DNA of 6,784 nt from Paracoccaceae bacterium (GTDB lineage: Bacteria; Pseudomonadota; Alphaproteobacteria; Rhodobacterales; Rhodobacteraceae). A model generated the notes under the pieces. That model had not been told where the DNA came from. It saw only the letters and a list, made by a program, of their open reading frames with translations, and did not search any database. Positions within the stretch are counted from its first letter, which is position 1; each line of letters starts with the position of its first letter. A program made the translations under genes and the position numbers. The stretch spans positions 1-6,784 of the forward strand of contig SKWJ01000304.1 in assembly GCA_007128995.1 (NCBI GenBank), read 5' to 3'. This document shows, piece by piece, positions 1 through 6,325 of this stretch.

Positions 1-2424
1 CCCGCCCCGGTAATGTTCCCGCAAAAGCGCCTCTCGCAAGGTCACTGTGTCAAACTCGCTGACATAGGTGCGGATCGCCAATCGGTCGACAGGTGGGGTC
101 TGAATGATCGACAGATCGCGGACCCCGGTAAGCGAAAGCTGAAGCGTCCGGGGGATCGGTGTTGCCGTCAGTGTCAGCACATGAATGTCGCTGCGCAACT
201 CCTTCAGGCGTTCCTTGTGATTGACGCCAAAATGCTGCTCTTCATCGATCACAAGCAACCCGAGATTGGCGAATTTGACCGATTTGGCCAGCAGGGCATG
301 CGTTCCGATGCAGATATCCACTGTCCCTTTCGCCAGTCCTTCGCGGGTGCCGCTTGCGTCTTTGGCGGAAACAAACCGTGAGAGTGGGCGCACCTTGACA
401 GGCAAGCCGCGAAAACGCTCGGCAAAGGTCTTGAAGTGCTGGCGGGCGAGCAGGGTTGTCGGCGCTATGACGGCGACTTGCACCCCAGACATTGCCGCGA
501 TAAAGGCTGCACGCATGGCGACTTCGGTCTTGCCGAACCCGACATCACCGACAACAAGCCGATCCATCGGTCGGCCACTTTCAAAATCTTCCAGCACATC
601 CTCAATCGCGCGCAACTGATCATCGGTTTCGGCATAGGGAAAACGCGCGAGGAACTCTTCCCATATCCCGTCCGGCGGATCAAAGCGCGGTGCGCTGCGC
701 AACTGCCGTTCGGCGGCAATCCGGATCAGCTTGTCGGCGATTTCGCGGATCCGGGCCTTCAGTCGGGCTTTCTTGGCCTGCCATGCTCCGCCCCCGAGCT
801 TGTCAAGAAGCCCGTCGTCATGGCCGTATCGTGACAGCAGTTCGATCATCTCGACAGGTAGGAACAGCCTGTCGCCGCCAGCGTATTCCAGCGCGATGCA
901 TTCATGCGGGGCGCCCATTGCTGTGATCGTTTCCAGACCTGTGTAACGCCCGACGCCGTGATCAACATGCACGACCAGATCACCCTGTGACAGGCTTTGC
1001 GCTTCGGTCAGAAAATTTTCTGGACGCTTGCGCCGGTTCGCGCGACTGACCAGCCGATCGCCCAGAACATCCTGCTCCGAAATTACAGTCAGCCCCGGTG
1101 CCTCAAAGCCCGCATCGAGCGGCCAGACCGTCAGATAAAGTCCTGTTTTGCCTCCGGGAATATCACGCAAGGTCGAGACATCGCGCGCAGCAGGGGCACC
1201 GTGATCGTCCAGCAAGCCTTTCAACCGCTCACGCGCGCCTTCACTGTGACTGGCCATCAGGACATTGCTTTCGGACAATCTGTCACGAATATGCCCTGCG
1301 AGCGCATCAAAGACGTTTGCTGCAGATTGTCGCTCTGGCGCAAAGCTGCGCCCTGCCCGGCCGCCCGCATCCACGACACCGGGTCCCGGCGGCACCCGCA
1401 AGGGGTTGAACTGCATCACCCGGCGCTGCGCCAAAGCTTTTTGCCATGCCGCCTCATCAAGATACAGCAAGGCCGGAGGGCAAGGTTTGTAGACAGTATC
1501 CAGACGCGCCTTTGCCTGCATGGCCTCGCGTCGCGCATCATATTGATCTGCAATCCCCTCCCAACGTGCAAGACGCACTGCATCGATCTGATCATCAAGG
1601 GTCACGGGAGCGTCCGGCAGATAGTCGAACAGCAGGTCAAGCCGCTCATGAAAGAACGGCAACCAATGCTCCATGCCCTGCTGCTTACGGCCCGCGCTGA
1701 CCGCCTCGTAAAGGGGATCATCGCTGCCTGCTGCCCCGAATTCGACCCGATAATTCTGACGAAACCGCATGATTGCCGCATCGTCGAGGATGATCTCCGA
1801 CACTGGGGCAAATTCTACCTGCGCAAGCTTCTCCTTGCTGCGCTGTGTGGCTGGATCAAAGCGCCGCGCCCCGTCAAGCACATCGCCGAACAGGTCCAGC
1901 CGAACCGGCCCCCCCTCACCCGGTGGAAATATATCGACGATACCGCCCCGGATTGCAAAATCGCCGGGTTCCGTCACTGTGGATGATTGCGAAAACCCCA
2001 TCCGCACCAGCCAGCCGCGCAGCGCCGCTTCATCCACTCTTCGCCCCACCACCGCACGGAACGATGCGGCCGCCACGACATCCCGCGCAGGCACGCGTTG
2101 CTGCGCAGCCGCCAAAGTGGTCAGCAAGACAAAAGGCCCGGGTATGCCATGTGCAAGCGCGGCCAGCGTCGCCATCCGGCTTGCTGCGATTTCGGGGTTC
2201 GGCGACACTCTGTCATAGGGCAGACAGTCCCAAGCCGGAAAGCGCAGCACTGTCACCTCCGGCGCCAGAAACCCAAGCGCCTGCGCCATGGCTTCCGCGC
2301 GTTTGTCATCGCGCGCGACATGTATGACTGGCCCGTCAGCGCGCGCGACCTCTTTCGCCAGAAGCAAGGCGTCATGGCCCTCGGGCGCACCGCCCAGAAT
2401 GACCTTATCAGTCCGAATTGACAT
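1..2424 (-). CDS. mfd: Mfd, transcription-repair coupling factor (3' end beyond the window)
   Basis: ATP-driven DNA translocase that removes RNA polymerase stalled at lesions and recruits UvrA, linking transcription to nucleotide excision repair in the cytoplasm. The minus-strand frame is open from the ATG at 2422-2424 to base 1: 808 codons, no stop, against about 1150 residues in the family. The N-terminal UvrB-like module shows FPAWDCLPYDR (62-72), NPEIAASR (76-83), GDFAIRGGIVDIFPPG (154-169) and PVRLDLFGD (173-181). The RNA polymerase-interacting domain contains VDHGVGRY (487-494). The RecG-like translocase shows Walker A GDVGFGKT (626-633), the PTTLLARQHF block, DEEQH (727-731) and TATPIPRT (753-760). 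Helicase motifs IV-VI, the TRG region and the autoinhibitory C-terminal domain lie outside the window. The start has only a weak upstream AAAGGGA. It lies 32 bases after the stop of the membrane-protein gene, so the two are probably cotranscribed. Identity is near certain. Confidence 0.97.
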   Translation of the reverse strand, partial: MSIRTDKVILGGAPEGHDALLLAKEVARADGPVIHVARDDKRAEAMAQALGFLAPEVTVLRFPAWDCLPYDRVSPNPEIAASRMATLAALAHGIPGPFVLLTTLAAAQQRVPARDVVAAASFRAVVGRRVDEAALRGWLVRMGFSQSSTVTEPGDFAIRGGIVDIFPPGEGGPVRLDLFGDVLDGARRFDPATQRSKEKLAQVEFAPVSEIILDDAAIMRFRQNYRVEFGAAGSDDPLYEAVSAGRKQQGMEHWLPFFHERLDLLFDYLPDAPVTLDDQIDAVRLARWEGIADQYDARREAMQAKARLDTVYKPCPPALLYLDEAAWQKALAQRRVMQFNPLRVPPGPGVVDAGGRAGRSFAPERQSAANVFDALAGHIRDRLSESNVLMASHSEGARERLKGLLDDHGAPAARDVSTLRDIPGGKTGLYLTVWPLDAGFEAPGLTVISEQDVLGDRLVSRANRRKRPENFLTEAQSLSQGDLVVHVDHGVGRYTGLETITAMGAPHECIALEYAGGDRLFLPVEMIELLSRYGHDDGLLDKLGGGAWQAKKARLKARIREIADKLIRIAAERQLRSAPRFDPPDGIWEEFLARFPYAETDDQLRAIEDVLEDFESGRPMDRLVVGDVGFGKTEVAMRAAFIAAMSGVQVAVIAPTTLLARQHFKTFAERFRGLPVKVRPLSRFVSAKDASGTREGLAKGTVDICIGTHALLAKSVKFANLGLLVIDEEQHFGVNHKERLKELRSDIHVLTLTATPIPRTLQLSLTGVRDLSIIQTPPVDRLAIRTYVSEFDTVTLREALLREHYRGG

Positions 2425-2456
2425 TACGGAGTTGTCCCTTTGCGGATATGTCTCTT

Positions 2457-3005
2457 TCAAAGCCCAAGCATCGACCGCGACATGACATGTAGCATGCCCC
2501 AGACTGCTGTCACGAAAATGGCGACCACCCCCATGAACTGCACCCAGAAACGGTGTTGCAGCAACAAGCGCGGCAGCCTTGTGTCATCAGGGCTCTCGCG
2601 CTCGATCCGGAAACACAGGCGCAGTTCCAGCAAGCGCACAAGCGTGACAGGGACAAGCAGCACGATCAGAGCCTGTGCAAATTCAAGCCTGTAGGCAAAA
2701 GCCAGCAGCAGGATAAGCGTCAGGATGGTCGTTACAAAGGCAACGATCCAATGCCCTGATCGTCGCATGACCAGCAACCGACGGCGCACATGAATTCCGA
2801 TCAGACTACGCAGATCGTGCTGATCCTGAGCGCTGCCCCTCCCTGCCCGCAAGATCAGATCATGCGAAGCGCCCAGAACGGATTGGCTGACCACCGACCA
2901 GTAGAGCCCCACCACGATCCAGAACCAGACCGACGAGAAAGATCGCATGTCGATCAGGCTGAAAAGTCTTTCGAGAAAAGCCAATGCGTTGCTACCCTGC
3001 CTCAC
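2457..3005 (-). CDS. Small four-helix inner-membrane protein, Rhodobacterales-type family of unknown function
   Basis: Predicted 182-aa integral membrane protein. Hydrophobic segments lie at about residues 25-45, 84-105, 108-128 and 154-174. An Arg-rich stretch (HVRRRLLVMRRSGH, 72-85) precedes helix 2, and the loop at 46-72 is polar. The N-terminal block SLIDMRSFSSVWFW (16-29) and the late VAIFVTAVWGM (161-171) match, from memory, a family in Rhodobacterales sometimes labelled 'component of SufBCD complex'. Nothing in this sequence supports an iron-sulfur role: it has one Cys (131) and no metal motif, so I treat the label as unproven. The start chosen is GTG at 3005, with AGGGG six bases upstream. 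A TTG at codon 8 (2984) would give the N-terminal length I remember for relatives and is an alternative. It is followed after 32 bases by mfd and is probably the first gene of that operon. It is clearly coding; the function is unknown. Confidence 0.82.
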   Translation of the reverse strand: MRQGSNALAFLERLFSLIDMRSFSSVWFWIVVGLYWSVVSQSVLGASHDLILRAGRGSAQDQHDLRSLIGIHVRRRLLVMRRSGHWIVAFVTTILTLILLLAFAYRLEFAQALIVLLVPVTLVRLLELRLCFRIERESPDDTRLPRLLLQHRFWVQFMGVVAIFVTAVWGMLHVMSRSMLGL

Positions 3006-3084
3006 TGTCTGCCCCTAAATGCAACGCAGGGCCGATCAGCGCAAGCGCGCAAAGCCCGATCTACTGCCATGTGATTGGGCAATC

Positions 3085-3115
3085 GTTGGCGCTACCATAG
3101 CAAGATTGCGCTAAC
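3085..3115. promoter_or_regulatory. Two candidate LacI-family operators upstream of gap copy 1
   Basis: Two 12-base elements resemble the palindrome GTTAGCGCTAAC: GTTGGCGCTACC at 3085-3096 (10 of 12 match) and GATTGCGCTAAC at 3104-3115 (10 of 12 match). Both are centred on GCGC, and their centres are 19 bases apart, about two helical turns. They lie 87-117 bases before the gap copy 1 ATG, inside the divergent region shared with the membrane protein/mfd unit. A central CG within a short palindrome is typical of LacI-family operators. In Rhodobacter, the LacI-type regulator CceR controls central carbon genes. Assignment to CceR is inference. Confidence 0.5.
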
Positions 3116-3142
3116 GTCTTTTGAATAAATGGCTTTCTCCCT

Positions 3143-3170
3143 TTTTCGAAGGGCAATCGCTGAGTATAGA
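3143..3170 (+). promoter_or_regulatory. Weak sigma70-like promoter candidate for gap copy 1
   Basis: TATAGA at 3165-3170 is a good -10 hexamer, placed so that the transcript would begin near 3177, about 25 bases before the ATG. The matching -35 region (TTTTCG, about 3143-3148, 16-base spacer) is poor. If it is real, the paired palindromes at 3085-3115 sit upstream of the -35, a position more usual for activation than for blocking. Confidence 0.25.
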
Positions 3171-3201
3171 TCTGACAGACGTTTGCTGTGGAGATGCAGT
3201 C

Positions 3202-4206
3202 ATGACCATCACAATCGGAATCAACGGGTTTGGGCGGATCGGGCGCTGCACGCTGGCCCATATCGCTGAAAGTGCGCGCAATGATGTCGAGGTCGTGAAG
3301 ATCAATGCCACAGGGCCAATTGAAACAAATGCGCATCTGCTGAAATACGACTCCGTGCATGGGCGATTTCCCGGAACCGTGCGTGTGGAAGGCGACAAGC
3401 TTGATCTGGGCCGTGGCCCGATCAAGGTGATGTCAAGTTACGACCCAGAAACGCTGGACTGGGAAGGCGTTGATGTGGTGCTGGAATGCACCGGCAAATT
3501 CAATGATCGCGACAAAGCAGCGGTCCATCTGACGCGCGGTGCGTCGCGGGTTCTGGTATCGGCCCCGGCAAAGAACGCCGATGCAACCATTGTCTATGGC
3601 GTAAATCATCGCAACCTGCGATCAGAGCATCTTGTCGTCTCGAACGGATCCTGTACGACCAATTGTCTGGCCCCTTTGGCCAAGATTCTGAATGACACGA
3701 TCGGTATAGAATCCGGCATCATGACAACAGTGCACAGTTATACAGGCGACCAGCCGACGCTGGACCGCCGCCACAAGGATCTCTACCGCGCGCGCGCAGC
3801 GGCGATGGCTATGATCCCCACCTCGACCGGTGCTGCCAAGGCTCTTGGCGAAGTGCTTCCCGAGCTTGCAGGACGGCTTGATGGGACGGCATTAAGGGTC
3901 CCGACACCGAATGTCAGCGCAGTGGATCTGACGTTTGTGGCTGGACGGGATGTCACCGTCGCAGAGGTGAATGAGATCGTGCGTGAAGCGGCTGCGGGTG
4001 CAATGGGCGCAGTACTGGCCTATGATCCGGAACCCAAAGTCTCGATCGATTTCAACCACACGCCATACAGTTCCATTTTCGCGCCAGACCAGACAAAAGT
4101 TGTCGGAGGTCGAACTGTCCGCGTTCTGGCATGGTATGATAATGAATGGGGCTTTTCTTGCCGCATGGCAGATGTCGCTGCTGCGATGGGCCGCCTGATC
4201 CATTGA
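3202..4206 (+). CDS. gap: Glyceraldehyde-3-phosphate dehydrogenase, copy 1 (possibly NADP-preferring)
   Basis: Cytosolic GAPDH, 334 aa (normal family length), interconverting glyceraldehyde 3-phosphate and 1,3-bisphosphoglycerate. It shows the Rossmann motif GINGFGRIGR (6-15), the catalytic block SNGSCTTNC with Cys151, His178 in TTVHSYTGDQ, RARAAA before IPTSTGAAK, RVPTPNVS, and the C-terminal WYDNEWGFS. The start is ATG 3202, preceded by GGAG at 3190-3193. The frame stays open upstream to a TTG at 3121, but those 27 residues are not GAPDH-like. The residue that is Asp in NAD enzymes (Asp32 in the Bacillus stearothermophilus numbering) is Ala36 here, in NATGP. The Leu187-Pro188 pair of that enzyme is replaced by Arg189-Arg190. 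Loss of this Asp is known from NADP-using GAPDHs such as Bacillus GapB, so an anabolic or dual-cofactor enzyme is inferred. A rhodanese gene follows after 48 bases and a second gap after that. Confidence 0.96.
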   Translation: MTITIGINGFGRIGRCTLAHIAESARNDVEVVKINATGPIETNAHLLKYDSVHGRFPGTVRVEGDKLDLGRGPIKVMSSYDPETLDWEGVDVVLECTGKFNDRDKAAVHLTRGASRVLVSAPAKNADATIVYGVNHRNLRSEHLVVSNGSCTTNCLAPLAKILNDTIGIESGIMTTVHSYTGDQPTLDRRHKDLYRARAAAMAMIPTSTGAAKALGEVLPELAGRLDGTALRVPTPNVSAVDLTFVAGRDVTVAEVNEIVREAAAGAMGAVLAYDPEPKVSIDFNHTPYSSIFAPDQTKVVGGRTVRVLAWYDNEWGFSCRMADVAAAMGRLIH

Positions 4207-4254
4207 ACGGGCGCCGGCGCTGCTGTCCTGCGTATGCCATAAAGAGGGGACTGA

Positions 4255-4668
4255 ATGCGGTTCATCACATCAGCTGTCTTGATGCTGTGTATGCTAGCGC
4301 ATCCCTCCAGTGCACAGCAGTTATTCACTGCAGCCCCAACAAGCGCACAGCTTGAAGCGTCCGAAATACTGGTCGTTGACATTCGGACACCCGAGGAATG
4401 GATCGAGACAGGGGTTCTTCCTGACGCTCTGCTTCTGACTTTTGACAACCCTGTGCAATTCCTGTCGCAACTGGAACCACATTTACAGCCTGGCCAACCT
4501 GTAGCGCTGATCTGCCGCACGGGAAGCCGAACAGCGCGGGCCGCTCAACTGATTGCGGCAGAGCTTGATCAGCCGGTCATTGATCTGGCAGGCGGGATGT
4601 TTAGGCTGATGCGGTCTGGCTATTCCCCGCACCCGCCGACGCGTGCGCAGGGCTGCAATCTCTGCTAA
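4255..4668 (+). CDS. Exported single-domain rhodanese (sulfurtransferase) protein
   Basis: 137-aa protein with a short signal peptide: basic start MRF, a hydrophobic core (about 4-15) and a probable cleavage after PSSA at residue 20. The mature protein would act in the periplasm. A single rhodanese domain follows: VVDIRTPEEW (40-49), the active-site loop CRTGSRT with the persulfide-carrying Cys87, and DLAGGMFRLMRSGY (110-123), the typical 'GG..W..aGyp'-like end with Phe in place of Trp. The family moves sulfane sulfur from a donor such as thiosulfate to a thiol acceptor; the physiological partner here is unknown. The protein ends in GCNLC, a CxxC at 134-137 outside the core domain. The start has GAGGGG five bases upstream. 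It lies 48 bases after gap copy 1 and 87 before copy 2, same strand, so cotranscription with copy 1 is likely. Fold and export are secure; the role is not. Confidence 0.93.
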   Translation: MRFITSAVLMLCMLAHPSSAQQLFTAAPTSAQLEASEILVVDIRTPEEWIETGVLPDALLLTFDNPVQFLSQLEPHLQPGQPVALICRTGSRTARAAQLIAAELDQPVIDLAGGMFRLMRSGYSPHPPTRAQGCNLC

Positions 4669-4716
4669 GCTGACCTGATGACAGCGCCAAACTGCTTGAT
4701 TTCTCTGACAGCTCTA

Positions 4717-4730
4717 TGTTAGCGCAAACG
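4717..4730. promoter_or_regulatory. Candidate LacI-family operator upstream of gap copy 2
   Basis: TGTTAGCGCAAACG contains GTTAGCGCAAAC (4718-4729), which matches the palindrome GTTAGCGCTAAC at 11 of 12 positions. It ends 26 bases before the gap copy 2 ATG, close enough to overlap a promoter or initial transcribed region, a repressor-like position. The related elements near gap copy 1 lie much further from their start codon. I found no convincing -35/-10 pair around it: TTGATT at 4696 and TATGTT at 4715 are only 13 bases apart. Confidence 0.55.
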
Positions 4731-4755
4731 AAACTCGGGATCAGGAGAAACGCCT

Positions 4756-5757
4756 ATGCCTACACGTCTTGCAATCAACGGTTTTGGCCGGATCGGTCGG
4801 CTTGTGCTGCGCGCTTTGGTCGAACAGGACCGCGAAGATCTGGAGATCGTGGCCATCAATGACCTTGGGCCAGTTGAAAACAACGCCCATCTGCTGCGCT
4901 TTGATTCGGTTCATGGCAAATTTCCGACCGAAGTTCGGGTGGACGGCAACACGATCGACATTGGCAAAGGCCCGATCAAGGTAACTGCAGAACGTGATCC
5001 CGCCAATCTTCCATGGGACGACATTGATATCGTGCTGGAATGCACCGGGATATTCACCGATTACGATAAGGCGAAGGTCCATCTGGGGCGCGCAGGAAAA
5101 GTGCTGGTTTCGGCCCCTTCGAAGGGAGCGGACAAAACCATCGTCTACGGCGTAAATCATGACACGCTGACTGCTGGTGACCGGATCGTCTCGAACGGGT
5201 CCTGCACGACCAACTGTCTGGCGCCAGTCGCCAAGGTTCTCAACGATGCTGCAGGCATTTCGCGCGGCTTCATGACAACCATCCACAGCTATACAGGCGA
5301 TCAGCCGACACTCGATACCATGCATAAGGACATGTATCGGGCCCGCGCCGCGGCGATGAGCATGATCCCGACCTCGACCGGGGCGGCGCGGGCGCTTGGG
5401 CTGGTTTTGCCAGAGCTTGATGGCAAACTGGACGGCGTCGCCATTCGTGTGCCGACACCGAATGTCTCTGCGGTAGATCTCACATTCGAGGCGGCGCGCG
5501 ATGTCACCGTTGACGAGATCAATTCGGCCGTGATCGCAGCTGCTTCAGAAGGCCCGCTCAAGGGTATTCTGGGGGTTACGGACCAACCAAATGTGTCGAT
5601 GGATTTCAATCACGATGCACGGTCTTCGATTGTCCATCTCGATCAGACGAAAGTTCTTGAAGGTCGTATGGTGCGCATCCTGTCATGGTATGACAATGAA
5701 TGGGGCTTTTCGAACCGCATGCTGGACACTGCTGCCGCAATGATGCTCGCGAAATAG
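4756..5757 (+). CDS. gap: Glyceraldehyde-3-phosphate dehydrogenase, copy 2 (NAD-type)
   Basis: Second full-length cytosolic GAPDH, 333 aa, a paralogue of the gene at 3202. It shows AINGFGRIGR (6-15), SNGSCTTNC with catalytic Cys150, His177 in TTIHSYTGDQ, RARAAA plus IPTSTGAAR, RVPTPNVSAVDLTF, and WYDNEWGFS near the end. Unlike copy 1 it keeps Asp36 (AINDLGP), the residue that binds the adenosine ribose hydroxyls and disfavours NADP. It has Thr188-Met189 where copy 1 has Arg-Arg. I therefore infer the usual NAD-dependent glycolytic/Entner-Doudoroff enzyme. The start ATG 4756 has AGGAG eight bases upstream. An 87-base spacer with a LacI-type palindrome separates it from the rhodanese gene, so it may have its own regulated promoter besides readthrough. 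Two hairpins follow its stop. Confidence 0.97.
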   Translation: MPTRLAINGFGRIGRLVLRALVEQDREDLEIVAINDLGPVENNAHLLRFDSVHGKFPTEVRVDGNTIDIGKGPIKVTAERDPANLPWDDIDIVLECTGIFTDYDKAKVHLGRAGKVLVSAPSKGADKTIVYGVNHDTLTAGDRIVSNGSCTTNCLAPVAKVLNDAAGISRGFMTTIHSYTGDQPTLDTMHKDMYRARAAAMSMIPTSTGAARALGLVLPELDGKLDGVAIRVPTPNVSAVDLTFEAARDVTVDEINSAVIAAASEGPLKGILGVTDQPNVSMDFNHDARSSIVHLDQTKVLEGRMVRILSWYDNEWGFSNRMLDTAAAMMLAK

Positions 5758-5782
5758 GGGCGTGACCGGGGCCTGTAGCGCG

Positions 5783-5827
5783 TCGCTTTGCTGACCATCA
5801 GCCAGCGAATCCCGCCCGCGCCGGGCG
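5783..5827 (+). terminator. Tandem hairpins after gap copy 2, possible terminator
   Basis: Two adjacent stem-loops start 25 bases after the gap copy 2 stop. The first (5783-5808) pairs TCGCT with AGCGA and GCTGA with TCAGC around a CCA loop, with a small TT/C internal loop. The second (5813-5827) pairs CGCCCG with CGGGCG around a three-base CGC loop. Neither is followed by a T-run, so intrinsic termination is uncertain. They could instead slow polymerase for Rho or protect the transcript 3' end. Confidence 0.45.
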
Positions 5828-5897
5828 TCGCGCAACGGGTCACTGGATTTGAACATCTGGCTGCTTATGTCCGAAAGGTAGCAATATCGAGGATGAC

Positions 5898-6281
5898 ATG
5901 AGTATCAGAATGGAAGCGTCGATAAATGTTTTGGGGGGGCCTCTCGCCTCTTGCTCGCGCGATCCTGTGACCGGGTTCTTCAGAAACGGACAATGCGACA
6001 CTTGCGCAGAAGACCGCGGCAGCCATACAGTCTGCGCGCTCATGACAGATGAGTTTCTCGCCTTTTCGAAATACCTTGGCAACGATCTCTCGACCCCGCG
6101 CCCTGAATATGCCTTTGCCGGATTGAAGGCAGGGGATCAGTGGTGCTTATGCGCCAGCAGATTCCTGCAGGCGCATCACGAAGGGGTCGCCCCGCGTGTG
6201 ATCCTGCGCAGCACCCATCAGCGCGCCATGGATGTGGTCCCGATCGATATCCTGAAACGCTATGCGGTCGATCTTGATTGA
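5898..6281 (+). CDS. DUF2237 family protein of unknown function
   Basis: 127-aa soluble protein recognised as DUF2237 (COG3651-type). It has the conserved blocks NVLGGPL (10-16), DPVTGFFRNG (22-31), EDRGSHTVCA (38-47), GNDLSTPRPE (61-70), GLKAGDQWCLC (75-85) and APRVILRSTH (98-107), covering essentially the whole family length. No biochemical role is established to my knowledge. Six cysteines (19, 33, 36, 46, 83, 85), including a CDTC and a CLC, could suggest metal or redox chemistry, but this is only a possibility. There is no signal peptide or membrane segment. The start ATG 5898 has GAGGA four bases upstream; Met5 (5910) is an alternative. It is separated from gap copy 2 by the hairpins and from fabF by 269 bases, so it is probably its own transcription unit. 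Confidence 0.92.
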   Translation: MSIRMEASINVLGGPLASCSRDPVTGFFRNGQCDTCAEDRGSHTVCALMTDEFLAFSKYLGNDLSTPRPEYAFAGLKAGDQWCLCASRFLQAHHEGVAPRVILRSTHQRAMDVVPIDILKRYAVDLD

Positions 6282-6307
6282 CCCCTTCCTGCAGAAGGAT
6301 TTTCGAT

Positions 6308-6325
6308 CATGGTATACGCACCATG
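6308..6325. repeat. Short inverted repeat CATGGT-ACCATG after the DUF2237 gene
   Basis: Six-base arms CATGGT (6308-6313) and ACCATG (6320-6325) flank ATACGC, 26 bases after the DUF2237 stop. It could be a weak hairpin or a protein-binding site: TGGT...ACCA arms occur in operators of FadR-subgroup GntR regulators, though usually with shorter spacing. No T-run follows. The rest of the 6282-6550 gap shows no coding frame I can support and no acpP. Confidence 0.3.

Noticed and set aside
997..1986. Long plus-strand open frame (329 codons) opposite mfd
   Set aside because: It is antisense to the continuous Mfd frame, has no recognisable domain and an Arg/Pro/Ala-rich composition typical of a shadow frame in GC-rich DNA.
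3121..3201. 27-codon N-terminal extension of GAPDH copy 1 from a TTG
   Set aside because: The extension does not resemble GAPDH, while ATG 3202 has a good GGAG site and gives the standard N-terminus.
4211..4220. Ten-base perfect palindrome GCGCCGGCGC after gap copy 1
   Set aside because: Too short to form a useful hairpin, and common by chance in GC-rich DNA.
4020..4520. Minus-strand open frame of 166 codons across the gap copy 1/rhodanese junction
   Set aside because: It overlaps two well-supported plus-strand genes and shows no domain of its own.
4741..5325. Minus-strand open frame of 194 codons opposite gap copy 2
   Set aside because: Antisense shadow of a conserved enzyme. The similar minus frames opposite copy 1 (3061-3425) are rejected for the same reason.
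3202..5757. Possible recent duplication or assembly artefact creating two gap genes
   Set aside because: The two copies differ throughout at protein and nucleotide level and are separated by an unrelated gene, so they are old paralogues rather than an artefact.
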